Notes: generated from the letters alone by a model not told the origin. Numbered from the stretch's first letter, positions 49,216 to 63,115 are shown. The stretch is DNA of 64,000 nucleotides from Nautilus pompilius (GCA_018389105.1 JACATO010000304.1:1054001-1118000), one strand, 5' to 3'. Made by a program: numbers and translations.

Positions 49216-51268
49216 CAAAATATCTGTACTGTTAAAAACAGTACAGAAATAGAGATGTATATGAAAATGGTGCTAACAAGCTGACAAGTAGAGGGTTGTG
49301 CCTAAACTCCGGCTAGACACCGCTGCCCCAAAAGATAGAAATCAGTAGAACATAAAACAGAAGTATTTACCATCAAGTGGATGGCCCATCTGAGGCACCA
49401 GATAATTCTGAATCGGCGAACCCGATTCGTTCTTGCCACTCTGCGATGCACAACATGCATGTGCCAGCTGAAATAGTACCCATGCTCAAACCGAATGTGA
49501 AAGCTCACTTGTGGTGCTGCTGAATGATGCGAGTGCACAAAACAGAGCAACTGTTCTTCCAGAAGCTCTGTAACAACTGACAGCCAAAGTAGCGCAGAAC
49601 TCACGTGACGGCCGCAGTCTACACTAACGTCAAAACAGAAGATGGACGGGGAAGTGAGCGATCAGTGTAGCAGTCTGTTAACAGAGTGCCAGACAGGGAC
49701 CTAAACCGAACAGCTGGACACTCGATGGTTTCTATTTAGTTACCGTATAAACGACAGAAGTTAGCATGTGTTAGCCAGCCCTCAGAACACGATACAAACA
49801 CCATACCGATGTTTAACAGGACTCCGAGGCTGAGCAAAAACAAACTGTCGCAAGTAGTCGTCGATTCAATTTAATATCATAATTTGGTTGGGCAGTTCTG
49901 CTCTGGAAAAGAAGTTACTCGGCCGGGAGTCCGTCCATACCGGAACATGTGCTCGTTTGTGACGAGCGAGCAAACAGCCCTCATAATTTCTCGAAACTTA
50001 AAGGGACAGTCACAGCTCCCGCACAACGGAAGGCAGATATGAGTCTATAGCGGCGCTGGACTGAAAATCAATATCTTCAGAAGTAAACAGCAGCTGGCAG
50101 GAATTTCTGCCAAATCCTCCGTGGAAGACGTCCGATGGTCATCCTGTAGCCGAGAGAAGTATTTAGTGAGCTTCTTTCCTACTATGTGCCAGGTTATCGT
50201 CGAAGAATCACTAGAACCTTCAAATTCAGAATTAATTCTCTTGCAGTTTGACAATGGCGACGATCCACGAAGGTGAGAAATCACGAACGTTGTAGAGAAA
50301 ATGTCTAAAACCAGGCTCAGGAATTGCGACTTCGAAACCCCTCGTCACGGTACCACCTGGAAAGAAAGCTTTTCTTTAAGATATGATTCTTTCCTCCGTC
50401 ACGCCTCCGCTCGAATATTTTTTAAAACGCGGATTTTGTTGTCGCTAATATCGCCAGAACTGGGCAAAAACCGATAACAAAACGAGTCATTTAAGATCCA
50501 GATATTGAATTTCTATCACTAACTCGGTTCCAAGAAAAGCCAGTCATCGGCAACGTCAAAGTTATCGAGAGCGTATTTGGTTTGCTGTACGATAGCGGAA
50601 ATAACAAACACTCGAGGACCGTCGTCATTGTAGATCGATCCAGCCTACCAAGAGATTTTCCAGAGGAAACGCATTAAAAATATCCTTCAGTAGGATGCAG
50701 CTGGCATAAGGCATGACACTGGGAAGTTAGGCCGGCTAACAGGACGAGCAGCTAAAGTCACCTTTAAGGATGACAGTTTACGGGGCACAAGTCCTTCGGG
50801 TAAGGAATGGTGGGGGGGAATTGAAGGAAGGGCTCACGCAGGGCCCACAAGTGAAGGTGTAAAACCTATGCGAGGATAAACGGAAGGTCGGAATGGTATA
50901 AGCATAAGCATTAGAATGGGAAGAGAAAGCTGATTTCATTGTGTTGGATGTAAGACGTATCACAAGATAGATACAATTTTCTTACCTTTGTTTAGAACAG
51001 ATTTATGAATTAGTAAAAAAAATACAAAAGCAGACAAAAATAAGGAGAATTGTTCATTTACATGTAACATAAATGGTGTCCTGCTAGCCACGGTATTTAT
51101 AATTTGTGTTGTTGTATCACTGAGTTCCATATAAACTAAAAAAAAACGGTCTAGCTTTTGTCTGATTAACCAGAAAAAACAAAAATTTACGAAATCAGGG
51201 TGTTTAACCTATGCTGCAAAATATAGAATCCAAATACTGAGAAATTAAATTTTTATTTTTTAAACAGA
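49216..51268. other. anonymous DNA, moderately GC-richer
   Basis: Contains a 100-codon minus-strand frame (49302-49604) and a 79-codon one (50045-50284) with no recognised family. No repeats or elements were identified. Confidence 0.35.
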
Positions 51269-51491
51269 AATGACGTCATCTCTCTCTCCCTCCCTCTCTG
51301 TAATGACGTCATATCTCTCTCTCCCTCTCTGTACTGACGTCAAGTCTCTCTCTCCCTCCCTCTCTGTAATGACGTCATATCTCTCTATGTAATGACGTCA
51401 AGTCTCTCTCTCCCTCCCTCTCTGTAATGACGTCGTCTCTCTTCCTCACTCTCTGTAATGACGTCAAGTCTCTCTCTGTAATGACGTCAAG

Positions 51492-51523
<32 letters not shown>

Positions 51524-52002
51524 CTCCCTCTCTGTACTGACGTCAAGTCTCTCTCTCCCTCACTCTTTCTGTACTGACGTCAAGTCTCTCTCTCCCTCCC
51601 TCTCTGTAATGACGTCAAGTCTCTCTCTCCCTTCCTCTCCGTAATGACGTCATCTCTCTCTCCCTCCCTCTCTGTAATGACGTCAAGTCTCTCTCTCCCT
51701 CCCTCTCTGTAATGACGTCAAGTCTCTCTCTCCCTCCCTCTCTGTAATGACGTCAAGTCTCTCTCTCCCTCCCTCTCTGTAATGACGTCAAGTCTCTCTC
51801 TCCCTTCCTCTCCGTAATGACGTCATCTCTCTCTCCCTCCCTCTCTGTAATGACGTCATATCTCTCTATGTAATGACGTCAAGTCTCTCTCTCCCTCTCT
51901 CTGTAATGACGTCATCTCTCTGTAATGACGTCAAGTCTCTCTCTCCCTCCCTCTCTGTAATGACGTCATCTCTCTCTGTAATGACGTCAAGTCTGTCCCC
52001 CA

Positions 52003-52038
<36 letters not shown>

Positions 52039-52045
52039 TTTTATA
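51269..52045. repeat. CT array with about 22 TGACGTCA palindromes
   Basis: The unit TCTGTAATGACGTCAAGTCT followed by CTCTCTCCCTCCCTC has a 35-base period (for example starts at 51671 and 51706). I counted 22 exact TGACGTCA octamers. The purine strand is the minus strand here, so the array is inverted relative to 45.8-46.95 kb. It ends in (CT)n at 52005-52038. Small frames on both strands are artefacts. Confidence 0.95.
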
Positions 52046-52445
52046 TACCAGGTTTTCGCTCGTCAATTTTTGCGAGAAGCAGGAAACATCGATCGAAAAC
52101 TCTACGAATCCAGATTTTCTGCAGACTACTGTAAGTTTGGCTGATATGACTGCACCATATTTTGACTCTACATTTTAGTGGCATCGTCCGTAACGTTTTC
52201 TGAAAGCTTCTGCGACAAAAACGAGTAGATCAGGACTTGGTAAACTAACAAAATTTTTTAATTTTAATTTTACACAAATCATGTGAGATTGTTTTATTTT
52301 CTAAAATATTTAATCAGCGACATTATGCCATATTACAGCAGGAAAAAAATATTCATACGTTTGTTAGCGGACGTTACTATAAGCAGCGGTGGGTAATTCT
52401 GTGGTAAACTCAAATAGCGTGCTTTCGTAAGCAGTACCCATATGT
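52046..52445. other. AT-rich spacer
   Basis: Nothing recognised between the two arrays. Confidence 0.4.
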
Positions 52446-52795
52446 GCATTCGCTCACACACTCACACACTCACACACACTCACTCACACACACACTCACA
52501 GTCACTCACACACACTCACACATACATTCACTCACACACTCACACACACTCACACATTCACTCACACACACTCACACTTACTCACACACATTCACTCACA
52601 CTCACTCACACACATTCATTCACACAAACTCACACACATTTACTCACACACACTCACACTTACTCACACTCACACACTCACTCACACATTCATTCACACA
52701 CACTCACACTCACACACACTCACACTTACTCACACTCACTCACACACATTCATTCACACAAACTCACACTCTCACACACACACTCACGCGCTTGA
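52446..52795. repeat. (CACTCA/CACACA)n array
   Basis: Irregular repeats of CACTCACA, CACACACT and CATTCA run for about 350 bases. Two plus-strand frames of 117 and 187 codons rich in H, T, S and L arise from it and are not supported as genes. Confidence 0.9.
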
Positions 52796-53119
52796 ACATT
52801 AATTCCGAGCACGGAAGCAATAATGCGACCGCCGAAGTAACCTTCACAACACAGGTCACCTCTTTTCGACTTGTCGCCGACGCCGAAGTCCGCTCATCTC
52901 ATTTGATAACTTTTACTGATTATTTTGATTCATTAACCACTGTTCCGGCTCATCCCTTCCGTAATAATTACGAAAACAGATCAAGATGCACAATATCAAG
53001 AAAATAAAGAAGGAAATGGAAAAAAAGAAACAAAAAACAACAAAAGAAAAACGCGGTCTTTGACAGTTCGGACTGAGAGAAGAAGGTTTTATGTACGTTT
53101 AAAAATATTTGCGCATTGT
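52796..53119. other. anonymous DNA
   Basis: The tail of the 187-codon frame enters here but shows no motif. Confidence 0.35.
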
Positions 53120-53190
53120 CCCTTCCTCTCCTCCTCTCTCTCTCTCTCTCTCCGTCTTTCTTCCCGCCCCCTCTCCTTCCCTCCTTCTCT
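53120..53190. repeat. polypyrimidine (CT)n tract
   Basis: CTCTCCTCC then (CT)n then CCGCCCCCTCTCC. It is homopyrimidine-rich and carries no TGACGTCA. Confidence 0.8.
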
Positions 53191-56100
53191 AAAGCTGCGA
53201 GCAGAGTTTCTTTCATTTCTGACTCATTGCCAAATGACTGTAATTTCTTGACATAAAATCCGCTAACATTTTCTTACGATTTAAAGGCACCAAGGAAAAT
53301 TTGTTCACACACTAGTGCATCCTGGATTAGTGACTGAAGGCACTTTATGAAAGAGTAAAAAATCCAAACACTCCTTTAAATGCAGACCAACCTGATTTTT
53401 TAAAATTACTTCAATAAATGCTTGGTCACGAAAAAGTTTAACACCATAAAGTTTTCAATCGTCTTTAAATAATTTAATGAAAAAGAAAAGTAAATGAAAT
53501 TGAATTTATAAACTTTGTTTTTTCATGACATAATATAAGAAATCACGGGTTAAAAGATTGTATTTAGTTACCAATATTTTTATACTCACAAAATACGGCA
53601 GCGGACCAGTTCATCGGTACCTTTCATAATGGTGCTCAAACCCTATGAACATTTGCAGAATGTCTTTGAAAGAATTAACAGAACACAGATTACGGAAACT
53701 CGCATTGTAATTTAACTTATACCGAAAGATATGCAGTGCAAAAAAATGTTAAACTATGAATAAATATTTGCTTTGCTGAATTCAATGAAAAGTAATAACA
53801 TCGGTCAGTTGTCCTTGCACATTAATAACTTTACCAACTACGTTATTTTATGCTCCTGACCGTGAACTGATAGTTACGTGTCCATCCGGAACTGCTTATG
53901 CGACACTGGTATTGACTCTAATGTGTCCACGACTCATGATTTAGCCTTAGATACGATGCATGGCATCAGTGGTCGGTAATGAATGCCGATTTCTTTTACA
54001 ACTGGTGGTTGACAAAGTTCATCTCATAAATTAACGTCACGCAGGTAACTACTTACATACCATTTACCTTGGTGAAAAAGTGTAATTGTAAGAGGTGGAA
54101 TGTTTTACAACCGTCGCACCGATCTTGAACAGGTAAAATCTTATAGGAATTACGTACAAAGATGATGTCTTACAGCGCTTCGTCGTCTCCTTCATCTTGG
54201 ATATTAGTGGAACATCTCAACAAGGCCTAGCTTGGCCTTACAGCATCCTGGGATTTATTTCTGCACACTGCCAGCACCGATGTGTTGCCCTGGTCATCTC
54301 TTTTCCTAGATTTGAACCTGTTGAACTCGATCGTTGGTAGTCGGCGCCTAAAACAAACCAGATAAGTTTCCGGGTCTTACAGAAAGCGAGAACTTCCCAC
54401 AAGTGTTGTGCGATGGTTGGAATGTCCTCGGGCCGAGGGTGTCAGGCTGTGATCGACTGTCGTTGTGTGCGTGCGCCTCGATCCATCAACTTTGCGTTCT
54501 TATCGCTATAGCGGTGCACTGATGAGATCAGCTGTGATTTCTTTCGTGACTAATGACGCCGGACACGAGCTGTAACATCTGTGAACATTTATAAAGGCAG
54601 GTATCAGTTAATGAGTTTATGATGACGCTAACTTACATTTTTCGTTGCAAGCTTTCATAAGCTTTGATAAATCGGATCATTGTAACGGCATACTTACCAT
54701 TCCAGAACTAAACAAAAGCAACAGCGAAAACCAAGGCATGGATTCCTAAACTGAAGTTGACGACGGAACGTTCGGTTTCTCCGAAAAAATGCTGATCTGT
54801 AACGCCGTAGTATTCTCGGTAAGAGAAACAGATGAGATTGGCGGAGTGCTTATTTCAACGTATCTGCTACCTTCCGGTTTACCAAAAAAAGACTTTACAG
54901 ATGTTTTCGCTGCCAGTAAAATCGTGCTCAAAAGCAGATCTTTGTTCAGCGGCCGAGGTTTTCAAATCGAAAAGGGGCATTGAGGAGTTTCCAGCGATTC
55001 TTAAAAAAGCTTCGTCACTACTGCAAAATTCATCGTCTAAAATAGATAATTTAGTAGCCAGGTCTTTCTTTTCGGTAGGGTTCATAACCAGTCGGTGTAA
55101 CTTTGAGAAAGGCTTTGATCATCCATGGGTGTGAATCGTATCGGTCATCTTTGTTATTACGAGGAAGATTACGATCATCCACTGTTGTTTTAAGCGGGGG
55201 TTCTGATATACCATCAGCCTAGCTTTGGAAAACTAACTCATTAGTGGGCCGTCCCCTTTACTACCGTGAGTGCAGTTGGAAAAGCAAGGGGAGTGTCTAT
55301 TCCATACCCGAAAGAGACTGTAAGCATCTTCATCTTACACGTCCTCGTATCGCGCAGTTCGTTTACTTTATCCAGGTAATTCTAGAAAGATTTATATGTT
55401 CGGCATCGTGTTTTTGCCACGAAGATTCGCCTCACCGAGTTGTTGTGGTTTTAGAGCCATCGTTTGTGATGTAGGGCGCTTCTCTGAAGAAAAATACCAC
55501 TCGCCGAGAGCCAATGATACCCTGGATTAATTTATTTTGTGCAACACAAATTGAAATATATATTTATTTATTTAAAGTTATTTTAAAATGATTCTGCTAA
55601 AGTTCCTGATTCTTGTCTTGGCGTAGTTTTCTTAGCTTTATCAGCTACTTGAGACTGAAAGTTGACAAATCAAAGAGATGAAATGCAGATATAAAAGAAA
55701 TATTAGAAGACAACTGGTGCCATCAGTCTTGGCAGAGGTAGCGCGTAAGGCAGAAACTGTACTGGTTCCACTTCCATAAGCAGGTGCACCGTCTGAAAAC
55801 CTCCTATGGTAAACCCTTCATTTTAGACATTGAGGGAAACTGGAACTGTCGTTAATACTAAAACAAAATACAAAAGGCAAGAAAAGTAATTGTAATGTAG
55901 AGACTGAACTAACGAAAAACAGCAAAACTCCCACCCAAGGAAAGTTAAACAGAATGATGGTAAATCAAGCGTAACTCTTAATGTCACTATCTGGGAGTCA
56001 ACTCTCGAGAAAGGACGGAAGGTGGCGTAGCGCGCTTGCTAGCCCTGGTGGCTGGCTTCCTTGATTCGTTCACCAGTGAGGCGCGACCGACAGCAGCATA

Positions 56101-59100
56101 GGGTTTCTCTCGCTTTACTGTGCCGCCCCTTTTTGCGTCGAATTTTCTCAAGAATGGCGCGGTACCCCCCATCAAAAATTAGAAGAATTATAGAAAGTTT
56201 CTCTTCTTTCGTCGTCATTAGGCAGAGACCTATGAGGAAGACTTTGGTTTATTGTATAGAGTAATGTATGCCTACAGACATCTGATTACAACTGTTCGCA
56301 TGTCCTAGATACGTTACCCATACTTCATGGGCTCTTTATTAAGGACAATAACGGTAAGTACTGCTGACATCTCAGTAAAATCGCTGTACTTTTATAGAGT
56401 AGGCTTGGGGGCTGATTGATCAAATAAAACTTTCACGAATTTCTAACCAGTTTCTTACGATCCTTTATCTTTTTTGATAAATGTATGTAATAAATCCCGC
56501 TAAACGCCAATAGCGTACGAGTAAAGACAAAGAAAAGACAAATTTATATGTAGTGTATAAAGAATCCCTGCGAATCCGATTATCTTCGAATCATTTATCT
56601 ATATTTGTACGATTTCACTATCTCGTAAATCATCGGAAGCATAATTACTGTGTCCAGCCAAGAAACAATGCTGTTGCGGCGTCGATGAAGGGTATAATAG
56701 AATTTGAAGTTCTAACGATGTGCAGAACCATTCAAAGAGCATTAGCAGTTATCTGAGACTTGATGTAGTGGATACAGTGTTGAGAAATGACAGGAATGCG
56801 GCTAAAGAGAAAGACAAAGTAATAGACATCGGATTTCATTTGCTTAAGTATTTGTCATGCGAATAAAAATTCTTGTCAGAATTCTGCATATAGACATTAA
56901 AGGTCAATACACCGACATTTTCTGCTAAGTATTAAATAATAAAGATGGGTTGTCAATGCCTGTCTGTTGGTATATTGAGTCTCAATTAGTATAAACCATT
57001 TTGAAGTATGCAAAGCTTATTCTTTTCCTTAGTTTTTTCATGTCTTTAATTAGTTTAACAAATGCTATTAGAAATGAAAAAGAAACGAAACTATTACAAT
57101 TGGTTATTTTTTTAATTTTTACACTGAAAAGGTTTCTGTTTTCTGCTTAAGCAGATTTATCGTAGAGTATCTACAAAAAATAGACTCATGCGCAAAAAAA
57201 GAATACTGCGAGATACATGTCGAGTTACCTTCCTTGTTGTTAACCCCTTTAAAAGTAAACCATCTAAAATAACTGGCTTATTTTCCGGTGGAATACTTGT
57301 GAAGTTCTCCACTTTACCAGAAGCATTTTTTTTTTTTGCATGACGAGACTAAAAAGCTTAGTATGTCCAGTTTGATACATGTGGAAGTAATTAAAACTGT
57401 GCAACAGACCAAGCGAAACGTTCAAGTTTGACAGATTCCTTGTCTGTGAGAACAAAGTATCCTCGCTGTTTCAAGAATGGTAATACTCGACACATCCAAG
57501 ACGTACTGATGTTAGCAAAGTAGCAATAGGTGCTTCATTATTTTTCACTACGTTTCTGCTCGATGATGACGCTTGTGCACTGCTCAAAAGAATGACACAG
57601 AAATGACATTTAGTGTCGAATGTAAACGGGTGGACTTCTTGCGTCAGGCGTTAGTCGTTTGAGCATCCACAAGCGTCAGTCCAGCCGAAGTGACAAGCTT
57701 GAAGAGAGTGTTTGCCAAATCACAATATATATAAATTTATTTTATTTGTAATTTAAGTTTAAACTAAAATAATTTTAAAACTCTCGAGTCTTGGTATTTT
57801 CTAAACTCTTGTTTAAAATGGAAAAGGAACAAAAGAGTAAACTCTGAAAGGTAAAGATTTAGTAAAAAAAAAACACAAAGATTTTTGTTTTAGATTTTGC
57901 TAAAAAATTTTAATTTTTTAAAAGAAAATTATGCATGATGTATTAAATGTCCCTTTAAACCTTACTGTGACAATTTTGATAATTTAAATATGTAACTTGC
58001 ATTTCATTTTGGCAACTGTTTCATCATGATGTGAATTCGACCAATCATTAGCTTTATTAAAATGTCAAATTTAAATTGATTGGTAACGAAGCGACAGTTA
58101 ACACTTGACAAATTCTCGTATACGCTGCAAGACGGTCTGTATCTTCTGTCTCAAAAGTGGAAATTCTCGATATTTCTTACTTCAAATAAGTAGACCGCTT
58201 CCATCGTGACGGCAGATTTACGTTATCATATAATCTCGAACCGGAGTACGGTTTTAGCAAAAAAGACCATCCACAGAATTTGTAAAAAAAAACTGAAAAG
58301 TCGGAAATGAAATGTAAATTGTACACTGAGCCAAGCATAAGTCACATCCCAGTTTTAAACGAGGCTCTTTGGAAACTGATCTTTACATCGTGGCTTGGTT
58401 GAAAAAATTTCCGAGACAGATTCGAAAGCTTGCTGCCAAAAAAAACAACAAAACAGTGGGCGATGTCTCGTCAGGACGTCTCCTACGAAATATTTCATTT
58501 GAAGTCATTAAGGTAAAAGCATGTACGTTCAAAGGCCATCAGAGACGCCACGATCTGCTTTCATGATATCTACGTGTGACCTGCGAGACCGCATCTCTAT
58601 CCATTGTTAGTTCCATTTCCTAATCTGGTGCATTAGTCGGAATCGCCGAAGATACAGCAAAAAGAAATTAATTCGTCAGTTTTGACAGCCATGTCTCAGA
58701 GCAAAATATTCCGAATGCTCACATACTGCACTAAAGTTGTAAAAAAATAAGGATTTGTTTATTTCGATCTTAAAACTAAAAAAAAAAATGCATTTCATTA
58801 TTTTTATTTCCTTATGTAATAAACAAAATAATATTAAAATTACTAAAAGGATGCTATATATTTAGAGGATAAATAATGTAGGAACTAATAACATACTACT
58901 CAAACCACCGTTTGTTAACCATTAATTTGGATTTCAAACTAAATCAGATATTTTTAAAATTTTTATATTATTTTACTTTTCTGTTGGTCTGTGCAAATCA
59001 AATTTCGTTTTCACATACTTTCAGTTTAACATCATTTCTACAAAGTTTTCTTTTTAGCTCTCTGAAATTCCAAACCTTGGCATTCATGTAATGATTTATA

Positions 59101-59697
59101 TACTATTTTATACAGATACTTTAAGTATAATTTTAAAGACTTTATTAACCCTTTAGATCCTAATGCCATAAAGAAGAGTCTTTCCGTTAAATTTACTTTA
59201 TTCAGAACTTTAACTCACAGCCCAGAGATGCAGTTCTGTTTGACTATAGTATCCTTACAATCTCCAATTTTTTTAGAATGGAAAAACAAATATCCTAAAA
59301 CATGATAGAGTGAATAAGTCGCAAAGTAAGGTTAGACTTTCATACAACAAAATAAATAGTTTGGCACCATCTACGGTTTGATTTCCAAAAGAGTTTTAGA
59401 CTGTTTGACGCAAAAATAATATTTTATTTCTTTCCATTTATTTTGTTAATGGCCTTTTATGAGTGAGTTTGTTTTTTTTTCCCGGATACTCCGTTTTCCC
59501 TCCGGTATTAATCCGAAAAGATCCAGTAAGCTCTTTTTTCCCTGTGAGATCAGTGGTATTATATCGAATCCACTATAATTATTAAATTTAGCATTTAAGT
59601 TACTTATTTTGCCATTCACGCAACCATACATACTTTTTATTTATGTTCTAATGGTATTTCCCTGAACGTTATTGGTATCGTACTGTGTCGAGACCAT
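53191..59697. other. long anonymous stretch
   Basis: About 6.5 kb without a recognised gene. At 54746-55085 two minus-strand frames (68 and 61 codons) overlap and would join by one shift near 54880, where both read ...FFG/W. This could be a decayed coding relic of unknown family. TTAACCCTTTAG occurs at about 59147. Nothing else was identified. Confidence 0.35.
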
Positions 59698-60006
59698 ATG
59701 TACGCTTCGAAGTGGGAAATCTGCCAATTGGTTTTGGTCAACAATGAAGTGCTTTTCTTCGCATTAGAGAATTTAGCGGTTGTCATATTTCCGGCCGTCA
59801 AGCTGACTACTGGCAGAAAGTTTACTAAATACTTTCACCCCTGGGTCAACATCTGCTTCGCACTTCCCGTGTACATGTCTTTGCTTCCGTTGTCAGCGCT
59901 CGAACAAATGCTAAAGGGATTTAAACTTGCCGAGAAATTTCTGCGTTCGGTTGGTGCATACAGAGATAAGTTAACCGTTGGTGCTAAAGATTGTTATTTA
60001 AGTTAA
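59698..60006 (+). CDS. unassigned 102-codon open frame
   Basis: An ATG-initiated frame, ending just before an AAT microsatellite. The composition looks protein-like, with mixed residues, a central hydrophobic stretch (about residues 45-65) and a Lys-rich end, but I recognise no family. There is no visible poly-A signal or splice partner. It may be a chance frame, an exon or a relic. I list it because it stands out from the surrounding frames, not because a function is visible. Confidence 0.15.
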   Translation: MYASKWEICQLVLVNNEVLFFALENLAVVIFPAVKLTTGRKFTKYFHPWVNICFALPVYMSLLPLSALEQMLKGFKLAEKFLRSVGAYRDKLTVGAKDCYLS

Positions 60007-60019
60007 CTCAGTACATTTC

Positions 60020-60228
<209 letters not shown>

Positions 60229-60246
60229 TAACCCGAAATTAATCTT

Positions 60247-60687
60247 TTGCCTAATATATATATAATTCTTTTAAATCCATCGGGAACCAAACTGTCATCT
60301 CGTTTATGTATTGAAATCATACGCCTTCAAAATTTCAAGATGTTGCTGTCTGTGAGAAAGAAAGACTCCAATGTTGTCAACACAACATCCAAGAAAGAAA
60401 CCATTACGACCTACACAACGCCCTCGAGAATTCTTTTCCTTTTTAATTCAAACAAATGCAAAATATTTGATGTAGGTAGGATCGTTCTAGACTCGCTGCT
60501 TTCACTTTCCGAACGCTTGCTTACCGAAGACGTAATACGGGACTCAACGAACTATAGAGAAGTCTGTTTCTTTTGTCCTCAAGTGTATCGTCCTTACGCT
60601 GAAGAATACGAAGTCATTAGTTATTGTCTACCAGCCGTTATCGTACAGTCTATCTTTAAAAGAAAATTTGAAGATGTACGTTATTAA
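60247..60687 (+). CDS. unassigned 146-codon open frame
   Basis: A stop-free stretch starting at TTG, so without a normal start. If real it would be an exon or relic. It is rich in mixed residues and has VCFFCPQVY near residue 107, but no family is recognised. It follows directly after the AAT microsatellite, which separates it from the frame at 59698-60006. Chance cannot be excluded. Confidence 0.15.
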   Translation: MPNIYIILLNPSGTKLSSRLCIEIIRLQNFKMLLSVRKKDSNVVNTTSKKETITTYTTPSRILFLFNSNKCKIFDVGRIVLDSLLSLSERLLTEDVIRDSTNYREVCFFCPQVYRPYAEEYEVISYCLPAVIVQSIFKRKFEDVRY

Positions 60688-62485
60688 TACATTTAGACTT
60701 CCTCCTGGTTGCATAATATTAGCTTTTAGACTTTTATTTTTTAAAAAAAAACAACAACAACAACAAACCCACGGGAATAAAAGAGAGTAAGTTCTGGAAA
60801 AGGCTGAGCTTTGGCTGACTTTGTATTTATCTTTGTTCAAACAATGAGAAAGAGTACAAGGTTTGCGAAAGCTCAGTTTTTCCATAACTCATGGTGTTTT
60901 ATACTAGCTTCAGCTAAAGTGTATTTCCCTGCTGGTAAAATGTTTAAAAATTCATCAGTCTTAAAAATATCAGCATAAATTAAACACCACAGGTCGACCT
61001 TCTCTCTGTGGTCTAAGAATTCGACTAGGTATTCCTATTTCTTCTGATTGCAAACTATCTAAATGTTTGTCCTCCTGAACACCATAGCAGACTGATTCTA
61101 CTCGGTCGTCAGGGCTCTTAGTATCGTGTTTCAGAAGTTACTGCTACCAGCCCCAAGAGAAAGGAGATTCTATTTCTCTTTCAGCTCGTAAGGGAACTTG
61201 CAGAGCGAACTGTTTCTGGAGCAAGCATCTGGACAAATCGCGCGGTCTTCCGCTTACGAAGAAAACTTGGATGGTCTTCTATTTAATATCATACTTTCAC
61301 AGGGATGAGGTAAACAACTACAACAGAAAATGGAACCCATCACCTAGCTATACCACACACAAACACCCACTAGCACGTTCTAGTATTCTGCAGCTAGACA
61401 CCTTTTAGTTCTGATTGATATTGGAACAGCACACCCGACAGTTGGGCCCAGATTCCTTTGCGCCCCCAAACAATTCTTTGTTTCATATTCCGTTTAACCA
61501 TTAATACTTCTACAACAGTAACATGGTAAAAATATTAATGCCTTTTCCACGTGACTGAAGTAAATTTGATTAAGCCATCATGATCTCATAACTGCAACCT
61601 ACCAATAGAATTAAAGCAGCATTGTTATATTGTGAATTGATAGAATATTTCTTCTTTTGAGCTGCTTTCAGGTTATCCTCGAAGTGTCAGAATTAATTGA
61701 GCCTTCTTATTTCCTTGTCATCCACTCAGATGGACGCTAACACCGGTTATTAAAGTAGAAAGTGCAGTGTAATTTTGCATCAACTATTTACGAGATTAAA
61801 CATTCTAGTTGCTTGGCTATAAATATCCCTCTTGTTTCAGGATTAATCTATAAATGACGAGCTTTTTATTAGAAAATGTAGGCCTGAATTATCGACAAAT
61901 TCGAAACCCATAATTAAAGCATTAATTTGGTTTTTAAAGTGTAATCGAATAAATAACAACATTTTTTTTCTTTTTGAAGGCGCACAAAATACCAATCACT
62001 AATTAAAATCTGTACTTTCGGTTTTTAAAACAATTAATTCAGATACCAAGCAGTGGCTAAAAAAAAATACGAGTTATCTTCTGTATATACTGCTTCCGGT
62101 GAAAAAAATGTAACGTTGATTATTTGGGGGGGGGAGGTAACTCGCCATGTACTCGTTTATCGTTTGTAAGTGATATTTTTGTAAAAAAATATGATCGTTT
62201 TTTAAAAAATAGACATGATGACTTCATTGCTTATAATATAAGAATTATTATTAAAAATTAATTAAACAGAGAAAATGAGAGAGCGCACGCAGTAAGAAGG
62301 GCTTTATAGACTGTTGGCTACATTCATGTCGACCAGCTGTGTGTACCGTGATTAATATATTAAGCCAGATAATATAAAAGTCTGGTAAATCTAAAAACAA
62401 CGTATAAAACCTTATATCACTTAAATGATACAGGGCGTTTGAGAAAGTACCCCCGACTGAATATGCCGGCGGTCGTCTTCAAAGA
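60688..62485. other. AT-rich DNA
   Basis: (CAA)n occurs at about 60750-60766 and a G run at about 62127-62135. No gene recognised. Confidence 0.4.
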
Positions 62486-63115
62486 GTTAACTAACTCTCT
62501 CTGCTCGCTCTCTCCTCTGAACTAACGTCATCTCTCTCTCTCTCTCTCTCTCTCGCTGTCTCTGAACTAACGTCAGCTCCTCTCTCTTCTCATCTCTCCT
62601 CTCTCTCTCTCGCTCTGAAATAACGTCATAGCTCTCTCTCCTCCTCTCGCTCTCTCTGAATAACGTCATAGCTCATCTCCTCTCTCTCTCCATCTCTCTC
62701 TCTCGCTCTCTCTCTCTGCTCGCTCTCTCTGTCTCTCTCGTCTCTCTCGCTCTTCTCGCTATCTCTGAAATAACGTCATATCTCTCTCGCTCTCGCTTCT
62801 CTCTCTCCTCTCTCTCATCTTTCTCTCTCTCTCTCTCCTCCTCCTCTCTCTCCTCTCTCTCGCTCTCCTCCCTCTCTCTCATCTTTCTCTCTCTCTCTCC
62901 TCCTCATCCTCTCTCCTCTCTCTCTCTCTCTCTCTCTGTATCGCTCTCTCTGAAATAACGTCATATCGCTCCTCTCTCTCTCCATCTCTCTCTCTCTGTC
63001 TCGCCCTCTCTCTCTCTGTCTCGCTCTCTCGCTGTCTCTGAAATAACGTCATATCTCTCTCGCTCTCTCTCGCTCTCTCTCTCCTCTCTCTCCTCCATCC
63101 TCTCTCTCTCGCTTT
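62486..63115. repeat. CT/CTCGCT array with TAACGTCA
   Basis: A (CT)n and CTCGCT pyrimidine array with seven inserts of TGAAATAACGTCATA or close forms (about 62522, 62570, 62618, 62660, 62770, 62956 and 63043). The octamer is TAACGTCA, one base from the TGACGTCA of the 45.8 and 51.3 kb arrays. Minus-strand frames of 60 and 69 codons (mostly R and E) are artefacts. Confidence 0.95.

Noticed and set aside
49302-49604. Ribosomal RNA-like GTGCCTAAACTCCGG string near 49300
   Set aside because: Only a short chance resemblance to small-subunit rRNA; no further rRNA blocks follow.
52442-53007. 187-codon and 117-codon His/Thr/Ser-rich frames
   Set aside because: They translate the CACTCA array in two frames; no start or domain evidence.
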